Source of the DNA: CAZHNW01 sp942491575
Lineage (GTDB): Bacteria; Spirochaetota; UBA4802; UBA5550
Reading direction: 5' to 3'
Assembly: GCA_942491575.1 (NCBI GenBank)
Contig: CALOBT010000025.1
Location: forward strand, 1,922,001 to 1,986,000
Length of the DNA stretch: 64,000 nt
Shown here: in pieces, positions 51,349 to 59,346 of the stretch
Numbering within the stretch: the first letter of the stretch is position 1
How the letters are laid out: the number at the start of each line of letters is the position of its first letter
Notes under the pieces: generated by a model
The model's input: the letters and a program-made list of their open reading frames with translations, nothing else
What the model was told of the DNA's origin: nothing
The model's database searches: none
Position numbers and translations under genes: made by a program

Positions 51349-52776
51349 TTATTGCTGCTGAAGACTCTTCATCATGGCTCTGAGCCGCGGCACCTCTTTT
51401 TGGCCCGCGGGAGTGTCATGGATATTTTTCAATTCCTTTGGATCGTTTTTTAAGTCGAAAAGCCACGGTTTTCTGCCCCGCTCAAACTCAACATACTTGT
51501 AGCGCCGGGTGCGGACACCACTGTATGATGGTGTGTTTTCCGGGTAGTATCGCCAGAACTCCAGGAGACAGGCATCGCGAAGTTTTTTTCCCGGTTTTTT
51601 CAGGACCGGCACCAGGCTTTTACCGTCCATTACCTTTGGAACCGGCACCCCGGCAATATCAAGCATGGTAGGTGCGATATCAATATTGGCAGTGATCTGA
51701 TCCCGTTTTTCTCCCCTGTCACCTATAAGCCATGGTGCTCTCACTATGAGGGGTAGCCGTGCGGATTCCTCGTAGGGCTCCCGGATGCCGTGACAATCGT
51801 GTGTTCCCCACTGCATACCGTTATCCCCCATGTAAACCACCATGGTATTTTCCCGCAGCCCAAGTTCATCGACACGGTGGAGGATACGTACAATGTCCCT
51901 GTCCATGGCGGTGATGGTTTCACAGTACTTCCGGTACTGGTCGTGATAACTTCCCATCATGACCCCCTGGAAAACATTCTGCTTTGTTTTGCCGTACCAG
52001 TTCGGATCAGCATGTTTGGGGAGAACCTTTGATACATCTTCACCGTCATACATTCCTTTAATGTCCTTCGGAGACTGAAAGGGGGGATGACCGGGACGGT
52101 GTGCCAGGTATATGCAGAAGGGTTTTTGTTCCGCAGCGGTCTTTTTTACTGATTCCTCCATGAACTCCATGGCATAATCGGTTATTTCTTCAGTAATATA
52201 GGGTTTGCGCGAAGGGACTTCCTTTCCATTGACCACCATGGGACAGTTAAAATATGCCCCCTGCCCCTCACGATAGGTATATGACACGAAGAGATCAAGA
52301 AAGGACATTTCCGGGAGTCCCTTTCCGGGCATATGCCACTTCCCGATAAAGGCGGTGGAGTAGCCCGCATTGCTGAGATACTCGAGGAAAATTTTCATCT
52401 GTCCAGTCCACTGGGTATGGTTGTTCTTCACTCCGTGATTGTGGGCATAGGCCCCGGTGAGTATGCTGGCCCGGGAGGGGCTGCAGAGGGAAGTAGTGTT
52501 AAATGTATTGTTGAACATGACACCCTCCCTGGCGAGACGGTCCATCCCGGGAGTTTTAATAAATGGATGCCCGGCGCAGCCCATTGTATCGGCATTGTGA
52601 TTATCCCCCAGTATGTAAATAATATTGGGACGCTTCCCGAATTTTCTTCCCGCTGCGGCGAGCTGCTCAAGGCCGGCAAGACCCGCAGCGGCTGCGGCGC
52701 CGGTACCCATAATTTTCAGCATGCCGCGGCGGCTTACTTTATTTTCAAACAGTTTATTTGCTTTTACTTCCTTCAT
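51349..52776 (-). CDS. Tat-exported Cys-type sulfatase
   Basis: The 475 residues begin with a Tat signal (SRRGMLKIMGTGAAAAAGLA). The sulfatase signature CSPSRASILTG has the Cys98 that is converted to formylglycine, and the next conserved blocks are GKWHMPGKG, YMGDNGMQWG and the acidic metal site ILGDNHN. Cys-type enzymes need formylglycine-generating enzyme or an anaerobic sulfatase-maturing enzyme; neither gene is in this window. The C-terminal part (YKYVEFERGRKPWLFDLKND) is typical. It lies downstream of a membrane protein and AraC-type regulator. Substrate is unknown; sulfated glycans are common. Confidence 0.93.
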   Translation of the reverse strand: MKEVKANKLFENKVSRRGMLKIMGTGAAAAAGLAGLEQLAAAGRKFGKRPNIIYILGDNHNADTMGCAGHPFIKTPGMDRLAREGVMFNNTFNTTSLCSPSRASILTGAYAHNHGVKNNHTQWTGQMKIFLEYLSNAGYSTAFIGKWHMPGKGLPEMSFLDLFVSYTYREGQGAYFNCPMVVNGKEVPSRKPYITEEITDYAMEFMEESVKKTAAEQKPFCIYLAHRPGHPPFQSPKDIKGMYDGEDVSKVLPKHADPNWYGKTKQNVFQGVMMGSYHDQYRKYCETITAMDRDIVRILHRVDELGLRENTMVVYMGDNGMQWGTHDCHGIREPYEESARLPLIVRAPWLIGDRGEKRDQITANIDIAPTMLDIAGVPVPKVMDGKSLVPVLKKPGKKLRDACLLEFWRYYPENTPSYSGVRTRRYKYVEFERGRKPWLFDLKNDPKELKNIHDTPAGQKEVPRLRAMMKSLQQQ

Positions 52777-52801
52777 AAATATTCTCCATTATTGTTATCT
52801 G

Positions 52802-53371
52802 CTACTGCAGGCCCGATCCGAAGAGACACCGGTATCCTTCGAGAAATATTACATAGATATTTTCCCCCCTGCCCCAGGCGTAGGCACTGATGACCAGGAA
52901 GAGGCTGACTCCCATGGTCGCGAGGGGTGCCGCAGAAACCACAGAATCCCTTTCTCCACGATTTTTCAAAATTTTCCGGGCAATGAGGGTCGCCCCCCCC
53001 ATTTCAAGGGCCATGAGCATCATCAGCCAGATATGCAGGGGAGATACATACCAATAGAGACTTTCGATAAGGGGATGAGAATGGGTTAACAGGAGCACCT
53101 CCTTGGTCATCCAGAGAAAGGGGGTCAGAGCCGAGGCAAGAATCCTTTCCGGCAGGGAGGCTCCCCGGAGATAACCGACGGTAAAAACATATAGTGAGCC
53201 GAAGGCGATGGATAGAAAATAGGTGGTTCCGAAAAGCCCGGCCATCACCGAAGGGAGTCCGTCACTCTCCACGTGGCGTGAACCGAAATATCCGAAATGT
53301 GAAATGACCGCAATGGCCAGAACCGGCACCACCGGTAAAATAAATCTTCTGAAAAAAGTCTGCTGCTGCAT
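52802..53371 (-). CDS. Integral membrane protein, hypothetical
   Basis: The 189-residue protein has about five hydrophobic helices (FILPVVPVLAIAVISHFGYF; TTYFLSIAFGSLYVFTVGYL; LHIWLMMLMALEMGGATLIA; MGVSLFLVISAYAW). ATG 53371 has GGAGGAGG upstream. No domain was recognised. It lies 25 nt before the sulfatase and after the AraC gene on the same strand, so it may be a transport or anchoring partner of the sulfatase. Confidence 0.7.
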   Translation of the reverse strand: MQQQTFFRRFILPVVPVLAIAVISHFGYFGSRHVESDGLPSVMAGLFGTTYFLSIAFGSLYVFTVGYLRGASLPERILASALTPFLWMTKEVLLLTHSHPLIESLYWYVSPLHIWLMMLMALEMGGATLIARKILKNRGERDSVVSAAPLATMGVSLFLVISAYAWGRGENIYVIFLEGYRCLFGSGLQ

Positions 53372-53506
53372 GATCTGCCTCCTCCACTTTCTTTTTAATA
53401 CTAAACAGTATACAGGAGGATATTTCAAAAATCGACCAGTTCTATAAAACACGACCCAAAAATGGGTACAATTTTATAAAACCGGAATCAGCGGAGGCAA
53501 ATCTGT

Positions 53507-54604
53507 TCACTTTTCAGGCAGATTGTTCTTTCGGTATTCCATGGGGGTGATGCCCTCCGCCTTTGAGAAGGCATTGTAGAAGGTTGACTTTGTATTAAAG
53601 CCTGTATTGTAGGCAACGCTCAGTATCGACCGTTCAGGCTCCCTGATTAGCATCTCCTTTGCATCTTCGATTCGGTAGCTGTTAACAAAGGCCTTGAAAT
53701 TCATCTGCCTGTTACTGTTGAGAAATTCAGAGAGCTGATGCGGGGTTATGGAGAGATGATCCGCAAGGGAGTTAAGGCTCAGCTCTTCGTCTCGAAAAAG
53801 TTTATCTTCCTTCATAAGATCCAGGAGGCGCGACTCCAGGAGGTTTACGTCTATACCGGAAATCAGGGAACGGCGGTAACGTTCTGTTTTTACTTCCTTC
53901 ACAACGCGGCTGGAAAACTCCGGGTATTTTTGTCCCAGGAGAAACCATGCAATTACATGCAGGCTCAGCAGTGATATTCCCATCTTAAACAGAAGATATT
54001 TACCGGTAACCAGTGACAGCGAGGCGAGAAGAAGTATAGCGAGACCCGCAGCAACCGTAACCAGAATCAGGTTTGAAATAAGATTATCTTTCTTTTTACT
54101 TTGCACCACAAGGATAACACGGAGTTTAAAAAGTATCAGAAGGAAGTAGATCAATATCATCAAAAGCCCCGTAACGGCCACCAGGACTGGTACCGCATAG
54201 AACAGGAAGTCCCCCCAGGGGGCATTCCCGAAATAACTCCTCTCAGATTCCATCACCTGCACTGTTCCCTTTACCAGGATTGACAGCATTGCAGGAAGAA
54301 AATGCAGCAGTTTCCCGGCATCGAAGCGATGTTTGCCGTCCAGAAGAAGCTGGAAATACAAATAGAGGGAGGGCCCGATTAAGTAGACGTCAAAACCGAT
54401 GGGCTGTGCCCCCAGGGAAATTTTTTTTCCCAGCCAGCCCCCGATAAAAAACTGCTGAAACTGAAAAATTGCAAGGCTGAGAAAAAACAGCATCAGCAGC
54501 CGGTTTCCCGTCTTCATAGGGCGATTCAGGAGCTGCGAAAGGGCCAGAAGCAGTGACAGCCCCGCGCCGAAAAAAATGATTAGATAAAGGAAGTCGATAT
54601 TCAT
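53507..54604 (-). CDS. Membrane-anchored AraC-family transcriptional regulator
   Basis: The 365-residue protein has seven or so hydrophobic helices (about residues 5-230), then a cytoplasmic linker. The C-terminal AraC/XylS HTH domain (about 265-365) includes LNSLADHLSITPHQLSEFLN, NFKAFVNSYRIEDAKEMLI and SVAYNTGFNTKSTFYNAF. Such proteins bind DNA while embedded in the membrane and presumably respond to a membrane or envelope signal. It lies upstream of the membrane protein and sulfatase genes and is a likely regulator of them. Confidence 0.92.
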   Translation of the reverse strand: MNIDFLYLIIFFGAGLSLLLALSQLLNRPMKTGNRLLMLFFLSLAIFQFQQFFIGGWLGKKISLGAQPIGFDVYLIGPSLYLYFQLLLDGKHRFDAGKLLHFLPAMLSILVKGTVQVMESERSYFGNAPWGDFLFYAVPVLVAVTGLLMILIYFLLILFKLRVILVVQSKKKDNLISNLILVTVAAGLAILLLASLSLVTGKYLLFKMGISLLSLHVIAWFLLGQKYPEFSSRVVKEVKTERYRRSLISGIDVNLLESRLLDLMKEDKLFRDEELSLNSLADHLSITPHQLSEFLNSNRQMNFKAFVNSYRIEDAKEMLIREPERSILSVAYNTGFNTKSTFYNAFSKAEGITPMEYRKNNLPEK

Positions 54605-54765
54605 TATAGATAAAAATTAAAGTAATACAGGAAATAATTGTTTTCCCTGTTGCCTGAAGACAATTAATGGGAATAAATGGCAGTTGTCATTAATATTTTA
54701 CCATAGCGATCCGGAATCGGATTCTCAAAACATCACCACCGGTAACACCTTGACATGATTTTTCC

Positions 54766-54794
54766 TTGAAAAAAAGAGAAAACGACAATAAAAT
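54766..54794 (+). promoter_or_regulatory. Candidate sigma-70 promoter upstream of leuB
   Basis: TTGAAA (54766-54771), a 17-bp spacer and TAAAAT (54789-54794) read rightward. It would produce a transcript covering the 45-residue ORF and leuB. The 54605-54765 stretch has no recognised feature except a short 5-bp hairpin near 54715. Confidence 0.5.
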
Positions 54795-54891
54795 GTGGCG
54801 TGAAGTTTACAGCAGCTATACCTGAAAAATATAATTTGGACTACCAGGAAACAATCTGTGATTAGCAGGGAAATTGAGTCTGCCCCAGGCA

Positions 54892-55029
54892 ATGAAAAAA
54901 CAGTTTAAAATATTCGAAAAAATCCTGATAATTTTAGTATTGACAGTTTTTCCTTCTTTTATTGCAGTGTGTTATTGCCTCGTTTATTCCCTTTTTATTG
55001 ATATGATGAGCAGTATACCTGTTCCTTAA
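54892..55029 (+). CDS. Small hydrophobic ORF, 45 residues, upstream of leuB
   Basis: The ORF begins MKKQFKIFEKILIILVLTVF and continues through a hydrophobic core (PSFIAVCYCLVYSLFIDMM), giving one or two membrane helices. Only a weak CAGG precedes the ATG. It could be a small membrane protein or a leader peptide of leuB; it is not rich in Leu codons in a row, so classical leucine attenuation is not supported. A small hairpin lies at about 55042-55066. Real status is uncertain. Confidence 0.35.
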   Translation: MKKQFKIFEKILIILVLTVFPSFIAVCYCLVYSLFIDMMSSIPVP

Positions 55030-55141
55030 ACATACAAAATAACTCTGCTAATTAAAAAATCAGCAGATTGGAGATATATTTCCCTGAGGTATTTCAGGAA
55101 AATTAACTGAATTTATAACTATCACTACAGTGAGGATAATA

Positions 55142-56209
55142 ATGACACAGAAAAAAATTGCAGTTCTTCCCGGCGACGGAATTGGTCCCGAGGTAATGAA
55201 GGAGGCCCTTAAGGTCCTCGATAAAATTACAGAGCAGTTTGACATCTCTTTTTCATTCGAGCATGCCGATGTGGGCGGCGCCGCCATCGACAACCATGGA
55301 GAACCACTGCCGCAATCAACTGTTGACGCATGCAAAAATGCCGATGCCATCCTTTTCGGATCAGTGGGAGGCCCGAAATGGGAAACACTTCCACCCGAGA
55401 AGCAGCCGGAAAGGGGCGCCCTTCTGCCTCTCCGAAAAATGTTCAACCTCTATGCAAACCTGCGCCCGGCAATTATCTTCAAGGAACTGAGCGAGGCGTC
55501 ACCCCTTAAATCGGAAATAATCGGAGACGGCTTCGACATCCTCATCATGCGGGAACTTACCGGGGGGATTTACTTCGGTGACCCGAAGGGACGTGAAGGT
55601 GACATGGCATATGATACCCTCGCCTATTCAAAACCTGAAATTGAACGTATTGCAAAAGTGGCCTTTGAGGCTGCCATGAAGCGTAACAAAAAAGTCACTT
55701 CAATAGACAAGGCCAATGTACTGACATCAATGGTTCTGTGGCGTGAAGTTGTAACTGAATTCGCAAAACAGTACCCTGAGGTTGAAGTAAACCATATGTA
55801 TGTTGACAATGCCGCAATGCAGCTGGTGCGCAACCCGAAACAGTTCGACGTAGTGCTCTGCGGAAACATGTTCGGTGACATCCTCTCCGATGAAGCCTCC
55901 ATGATTACCGGTTCCCTCGGCATGCTTCCTTCAGCTTCGCTCTCCGATGGAAGTTTCGGACTATATGAGCCCTCCGGAGGGTCAGCACCAGATATCGCCG
56001 GGCAGGGAATAGCCAATCCGATAGCACAGATCCTCTGTACCGCAATGATGCTGAAGTACAGCTTTGGCCTGGATGAAGCCTACAATAAAATATTCAGTGC
56101 AATTGAAGCGGTCCTCGCAGAAGGCTACCGCACCGGCGACATCATGTCCGAGGGCATGAAAAAGGTAAATACCGCGGAGATGGGCGACCTCATCGTTTCA
56201 AAAATGTAA
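55142..56209 (+). CDS. leuB: 3-isopropylmalate dehydrogenase
   Basis: LeuB oxidises and decarboxylates 3-isopropylmalate in leucine biosynthesis with NAD. The 355 residues start MTQKKIAVLPGDGIGPEVMK, with LPLRKMFNLYANLRP (substrate loop), LIMRELTGGIYFGDPKG, and the metal aspartates in NMFGDILSDEASMITGSLGM. ATG 55142 has GAGG 8 nt upstream; a start 4 codons earlier is less supported. leuA, leuC and leuD are not beside it. Family relatives act on isocitrate or tartrate, but the substrate motif RELTGGIYFG fits LeuB. Confidence 0.95.
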   Translation: MTQKKIAVLPGDGIGPEVMKEALKVLDKITEQFDISFSFEHADVGGAAIDNHGEPLPQSTVDACKNADAILFGSVGGPKWETLPPEKQPERGALLPLRKMFNLYANLRPAIIFKELSEASPLKSEIIGDGFDILIMRELTGGIYFGDPKGREGDMAYDTLAYSKPEIERIAKVAFEAAMKRNKKVTSIDKANVLTSMVLWREVVTEFAKQYPEVEVNHMYVDNAAMQLVRNPKQFDVVLCGNMFGDILSDEASMITGSLGMLPSASLSDGSFGLYEPSGGSAPDIAGQGIANPIAQILCTAMMLKYSFGLDEAYNKIFSAIEAVLAEGYRTGDIMSEGMKKVNTAEMGDLIVSKM

Positions 56210-56225
56210 TAAAATTTCCGCCCCC

Positions 56226-56281
56226 GCGCACATTGAAGGCGAGCTTGGCCAAGCTCGCCTTCAATATGCGCTCGCCTTCAA
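56226..56281. repeat. Palindrome with extra arm, GAAGGCG copy F
   Basis: GCGCACATTGAAGGCGAGC starts the arm at 56226; 56226-56248 pairs with 56249-56271 with one mismatch, centre TTGGCCAA. A third partial arm, CTCGCCTTCAA, follows at 56271-56281. It begins 16 nt after the leuB stop codon. Its right half shares 19 identical bases with copy E. It could be an RNA hairpin after leuB. Confidence 0.88.
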
Positions 56282-56352
56282 CACCTGGGCATTTTTTCAT
56301 TTGACAATCTTCCCCGCTGTATTACATTTCTCTTAAGCCGGAGGAACCTCTC

Positions 56353-58152
56353 ATGAACCAGAAGCTTACCATCGCAGTGCTTCATGACATCATCAGGGAG
56401 CTTGCAGAAATTGAAACAGAACTCGAACGATATATAGATACAACCATGTGGATCAGTGATCCCCACGGGGCGGGGCAGCGCTTTGTAAATATTCTTAAGG
56501 GGCGTTTCGGCCTGGTATGGCGGACAGCCCAGGAGGCTCTGCCAAAAACCTTTTCCGACGAAAAACTTGAGTACCTGGACAGGGTCATCAGAAAGGAGAT
56601 GTATTTTAAGTCCGATGAATACCGGATGGAGCGGCAGGACATCATCTCCTCCCTGGTAAAGATCATCCGCTACAAGATGCAGAACGTCCGGGACTTCGAC
56701 CAGATCCGTGGCGGCATCAACAAAGACCTGCGGCCCCTCCTTGAGAACCTGGTCCTCAACTTCCATGTCCCCAATGTCGTCTATGAAAATCCCCTCGTTG
56801 CGGACAAGGTTATTTCATCCCTTGCAAAAATTACCAAGCAGGTCATTCTCGGCCAGCTCATCGTTCTCGGGGACATCTTTGACCGTGGAGACGAACCGGA
56901 TAAAATACTGAGGATTCTCTGTTCACCTGAGATAAAACCCCACGTCACCTTTGTCTGGGGTAACCATGATATCCTTTGGATGGGAGCCGCAGCTGGAAAT
57001 CCTTCACTTATTGCGGAGGCCCTGCGCATAAGTTTTCGCTATGACAATCTGAATTTTCTCAAACGCCTCAATATTAATACCAGCCGTCTCGAGGAATTCG
57101 CCTCACGCCTCTACCCGGGAGAGATTACCGGCAACTTCAAGGCAAAGCTTGATATTTCCAAAAAATGCGAGAAAACCCTGGCCATTATCCAGTTCAAACT
57201 CGAGGAGGCTACTATCAAACAGTATCCTCTCCTCGACATGGACTCCCGGCTTAACCTGGAAATTCTTGCAGATAAGCTTCGCAGGGGGGAAGTTGAAGGC
57301 CTCACTGACACTAACTTCCCCACCCTGGACCTGGACAATCCCCTGCGCCTGACAGATGAAGAGGAAGAAATCATCAACGACCTGGTAAAACAGTTTACCG
57401 CCAGCAAACCCATTAAACGACTCATGGAATACCTCTTCCGGGAAGGGAAACTTTATCACCTAAATAACTATATCCTGAATATTCACGCACTGATTCCCTC
57501 AACCAGGGAAGGAGAGTTTGAAGAACTTTACGGAAAGAGGGGAAAGGATCTCCTTGACTATATCGAAGAAACAGTAAAGGATGTTGGAGAGAATTACCTT
57601 AATGACCGGCCACAGGAGCAGTTCCAACTGGCTGTCATGTTCTATCTCTGGTGCGGCCCCAAGTCTCCCTTCTTCGGAAAACATGCCATGAAGACCCTTG
57701 AAAGATATTTCTACAAAGATACGGAAACCCACAAGGAGAGAACCCTCCACTGGGGGGAAAACATCCAGAAAGTTGAATTTCTCGACCTGATTGAAAAGGA
57801 ATTCGGCGCGCAACGTGTAGTCTTCGGCCATACTCCGGTAAATATCGACAAGGGACAAAAAATTGCCTCTGCAGAAGGGAGAGCAATAAACATTGATGGA
57901 GGATTTTCCGAGGCATATCTCGGCCGGGGCCACAGCCTGATCCAGACCCCCTATTCCATCTATGCCATTATTCTCCCAACTGAAGTACAGATGGATGATG
58001 CCCGCCGTAAGGGTGAACCCGCCAAACTGATGTTCGAACAGATTGCCACCTACGAAATGCCGAAGATGATACGGGATACCTATCACGGATATGCACTCAT
58101 AAAACGGAGGGAAGAACTCCTGAAAATGATGGAAAATTTCGAAGAAGGTTGA
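56353..58152 (+). CDS. fbp: Class III fructose-1,6-bisphosphatase
   Basis: The 599-residue protein is a Firmicutes-type FBPase built on a calcineurin-like phosphatase core: SDPHGAGQRF with Asp36 and His38, VLGDIFDRGDEPD near 173-185, WGNHDILWMG near 197-206 and VFGHTPVN near 492-499. It hydrolyses fructose 1,6-bisphosphate to fructose 6-phosphate in gluconeogenesis. A long insert lies between the second and third metal motifs, as usual in class III. GGAGG precedes the ATG. With fba in the window it supports growth on non-sugar substrates. Confidence 0.95.
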   Translation: MNQKLTIAVLHDIIRELAEIETELERYIDTTMWISDPHGAGQRFVNILKGRFGLVWRTAQEALPKTFSDEKLEYLDRVIRKEMYFKSDEYRMERQDIISSLVKIIRYKMQNVRDFDQIRGGINKDLRPLLENLVLNFHVPNVVYENPLVADKVISSLAKITKQVILGQLIVLGDIFDRGDEPDKILRILCSPEIKPHVTFVWGNHDILWMGAAAGNPSLIAEALRISFRYDNLNFLKRLNINTSRLEEFASRLYPGEITGNFKAKLDISKKCEKTLAIIQFKLEEATIKQYPLLDMDSRLNLEILADKLRRGEVEGLTDTNFPTLDLDNPLRLTDEEEEIINDLVKQFTASKPIKRLMEYLFREGKLYHLNNYILNIHALIPSTREGEFEELYGKRGKDLLDYIEETVKDVGENYLNDRPQEQFQLAVMFYLWCGPKSPFFGKHAMKTLERYFYKDTETHKERTLHWGENIQKVEFLDLIEKEFGAQRVVFGHTPVNIDKGQKIASAEGRAINIDGGFSEAYLGRGHSLIQTPYSIYAIILPTEVQMDDARRKGEPAKLMFEQIATYEMPKMIRDTYHGYALIKRREELLKMMENFEEG

Positions 58153-58224
58153 CGATTTTTAATTAATTAGTTAAATTTGGTGGATATAAATTTTTTGGAA
58201 AAATGAAAAATATGGAGGAAAATT

Positions 58225-58764
58225 ATGAAACGCCTTACACTTGCAGCGGCCCTGATAGGCGCCCTGCTGCTGATACCCTCAACATCATTTGCCCTTGTAG
58301 ATGTAAATCTCTACGGCGGGTATACCTTCGAAGGTAAAATAGAATCCCTTGCGGGAACCCAGGATGGATGGGAAATGGGTGTGACCGCACACCTGAATTT
58401 CGATGTTCTGGTATTCTTCCAGTTTGGAATCGGTGGTTCCTACGAGTGGTCAAAAATGGACTGGACAGACAAAAATCAGGTGGGACTCGATTTTTACGGT
58501 ATGATCAATATTCCATTTATTCCTGTTTCGCCTTATGTTCGATTCAATACCGCGATATGGGATAAGATCGAAGGCCAGATCGAAAATACCGAATACTTTA
58601 AAACCTACTCTTTCGGTGGCGGTATTATTCTGACGGTTCTACCCATCCCCGGAGTTTTCAAACTGCAGCTCTTCGGTGAATATATGTATAACTTTTCAGA
58701 GCACAATAGTGCTGATGTTACCGACCACTCCTTCTATCTTGGAATACGAACAGATTTTCTATAA
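58225..58764 (+). CDS. Small outer membrane beta-barrel protein
   Basis: A signal peptide (MKRLTLAAALIGALLLIPST) is followed by alternating strands (VDVNLYGGYTFEG; QFGIGGSYEWS; VGLDFYGMINIPF; FSFGGG-like; KLQLFGEYMYNF) and the chain ends LGIRTDFL, an aromatic/hydrophobic end typical of barrel insertion. About eight strands in 159 mature residues suggest an OmpA/OmpX-size barrel. GGAGG lies 8 nt before the ATG. Function unknown. Confidence 0.8.
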   Translation: MKRLTLAAALIGALLLIPSTSFALVDVNLYGGYTFEGKIESLAGTQDGWEMGVTAHLNFDVLVFFQFGIGGSYEWSKMDWTDKNQVGLDFYGMINIPFIPVSPYVRFNTAIWDKIEGQIENTEYFKTYSFGGGIILTVLPIPGVFKLQLFGEYMYNFSEHNSADVTDHSFYLGIRTDFL

Positions 58765-58793
58765 TATTCATAAAAAGAAAAACTGGAAAAAAC

Positions 58794-58828
58794 AAAAAAA
58801 GTGCGGTCCCCGGGTCGCGCTTTTTTTT
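58794..58828 (+). terminator. Intrinsic terminator of the beta-barrel gene
   Basis: The stem from GTGCGGTCC to GGGTCGCGC (58801-58820, with G-U pairs) is extended by A run/T run and followed by eight T residues (58821-58828). It lies 30 nt after the stop codon. Confidence 0.8.
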
Positions 58829-58862
58829 ACTTGAAGAATTTTCCATAAACCTGCCTAATGAC

Positions 58863-58887
58863 AAACATAGACGATGAGTCTATGTTT
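58863..58887. repeat. Perfect 10-bp inverted repeat in the moaD-AOR leader
   Basis: AAACATAGAC (58863-58872) and GTCTATGTTT (58878-58887) are separated by GATGA. The element lies between the barrel terminator and the MoaD start at 59033, so it may be an operator or a leader hairpin for the moaD-AOR unit. Confidence 0.6.
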
Positions 58888-59032
58888 CAGTGAGTGAACA
58901 CTCTGTTATTTTTTTCAGATCATTGCCTGATATTAGACAATAAATTCTTGCTTTTTAAAAAACAGTATGGTTCACATGAACTTACGGCAGACAGAATATA
59001 TAGCAGCCGTCATTCTTTTTCAGGTCTTTTAT

Positions 59033-59290
59033 ATGAAAAAAAACATAACCGTTACAATAAAACTCTACTCTGGAATAACCAGGGACATGGACCTTGAGAA
59101 TTATGATCCCTCAAAGGGATTAACCCTGACGGTCTCGAAGGGAACACGGCTGAAAAAAATCCTAAAAGAACTGGGAGTATCCAACCTTTCCCGTCTCGCA
59201 TATTTTCGAAGCGGAGAAAGAATGGGCCTCTGGAGCAGAGTAAAGGACGGCGACGAAATATCCTGCCTCAAACCTTCAGGTGGAGGATGA
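59033..59290 (+). CDS. MoaD/ThiS-family sulfur carrier protein
   Basis: The 85-residue protein starts MKKNITVTIKLYSGI and ends LKPSGGG; the C-terminal Gly-Gly tail is the site of thiocarboxylation in MoaD and ThiS. The beta-grasp pattern (LTLTVSKGTRLKKILKEL, VKDGDEISCL) is clear. It lies 56 nt before AOR, and such MoaD-like genes commonly accompany AOR for tungsten-pterin sulfur supply. An ATG 66 nt upstream is in frame but poorly placed. It ends in GGG, one Gly more than the usual GG. Confidence 0.85.
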   Translation: MKKNITVTIKLYSGITRDMDLENYDPSKGLTLTVSKGTRLKKILKELGVSNLSRLAYFRSGERMGLWSRVKDGDEISCLKPSGGG

Positions 59291-59346
59291 TTTACCTGCA
59301 CAACCTGTTACAAATATATAAAAGATAAAAATTAAGGAGTGGTTTC

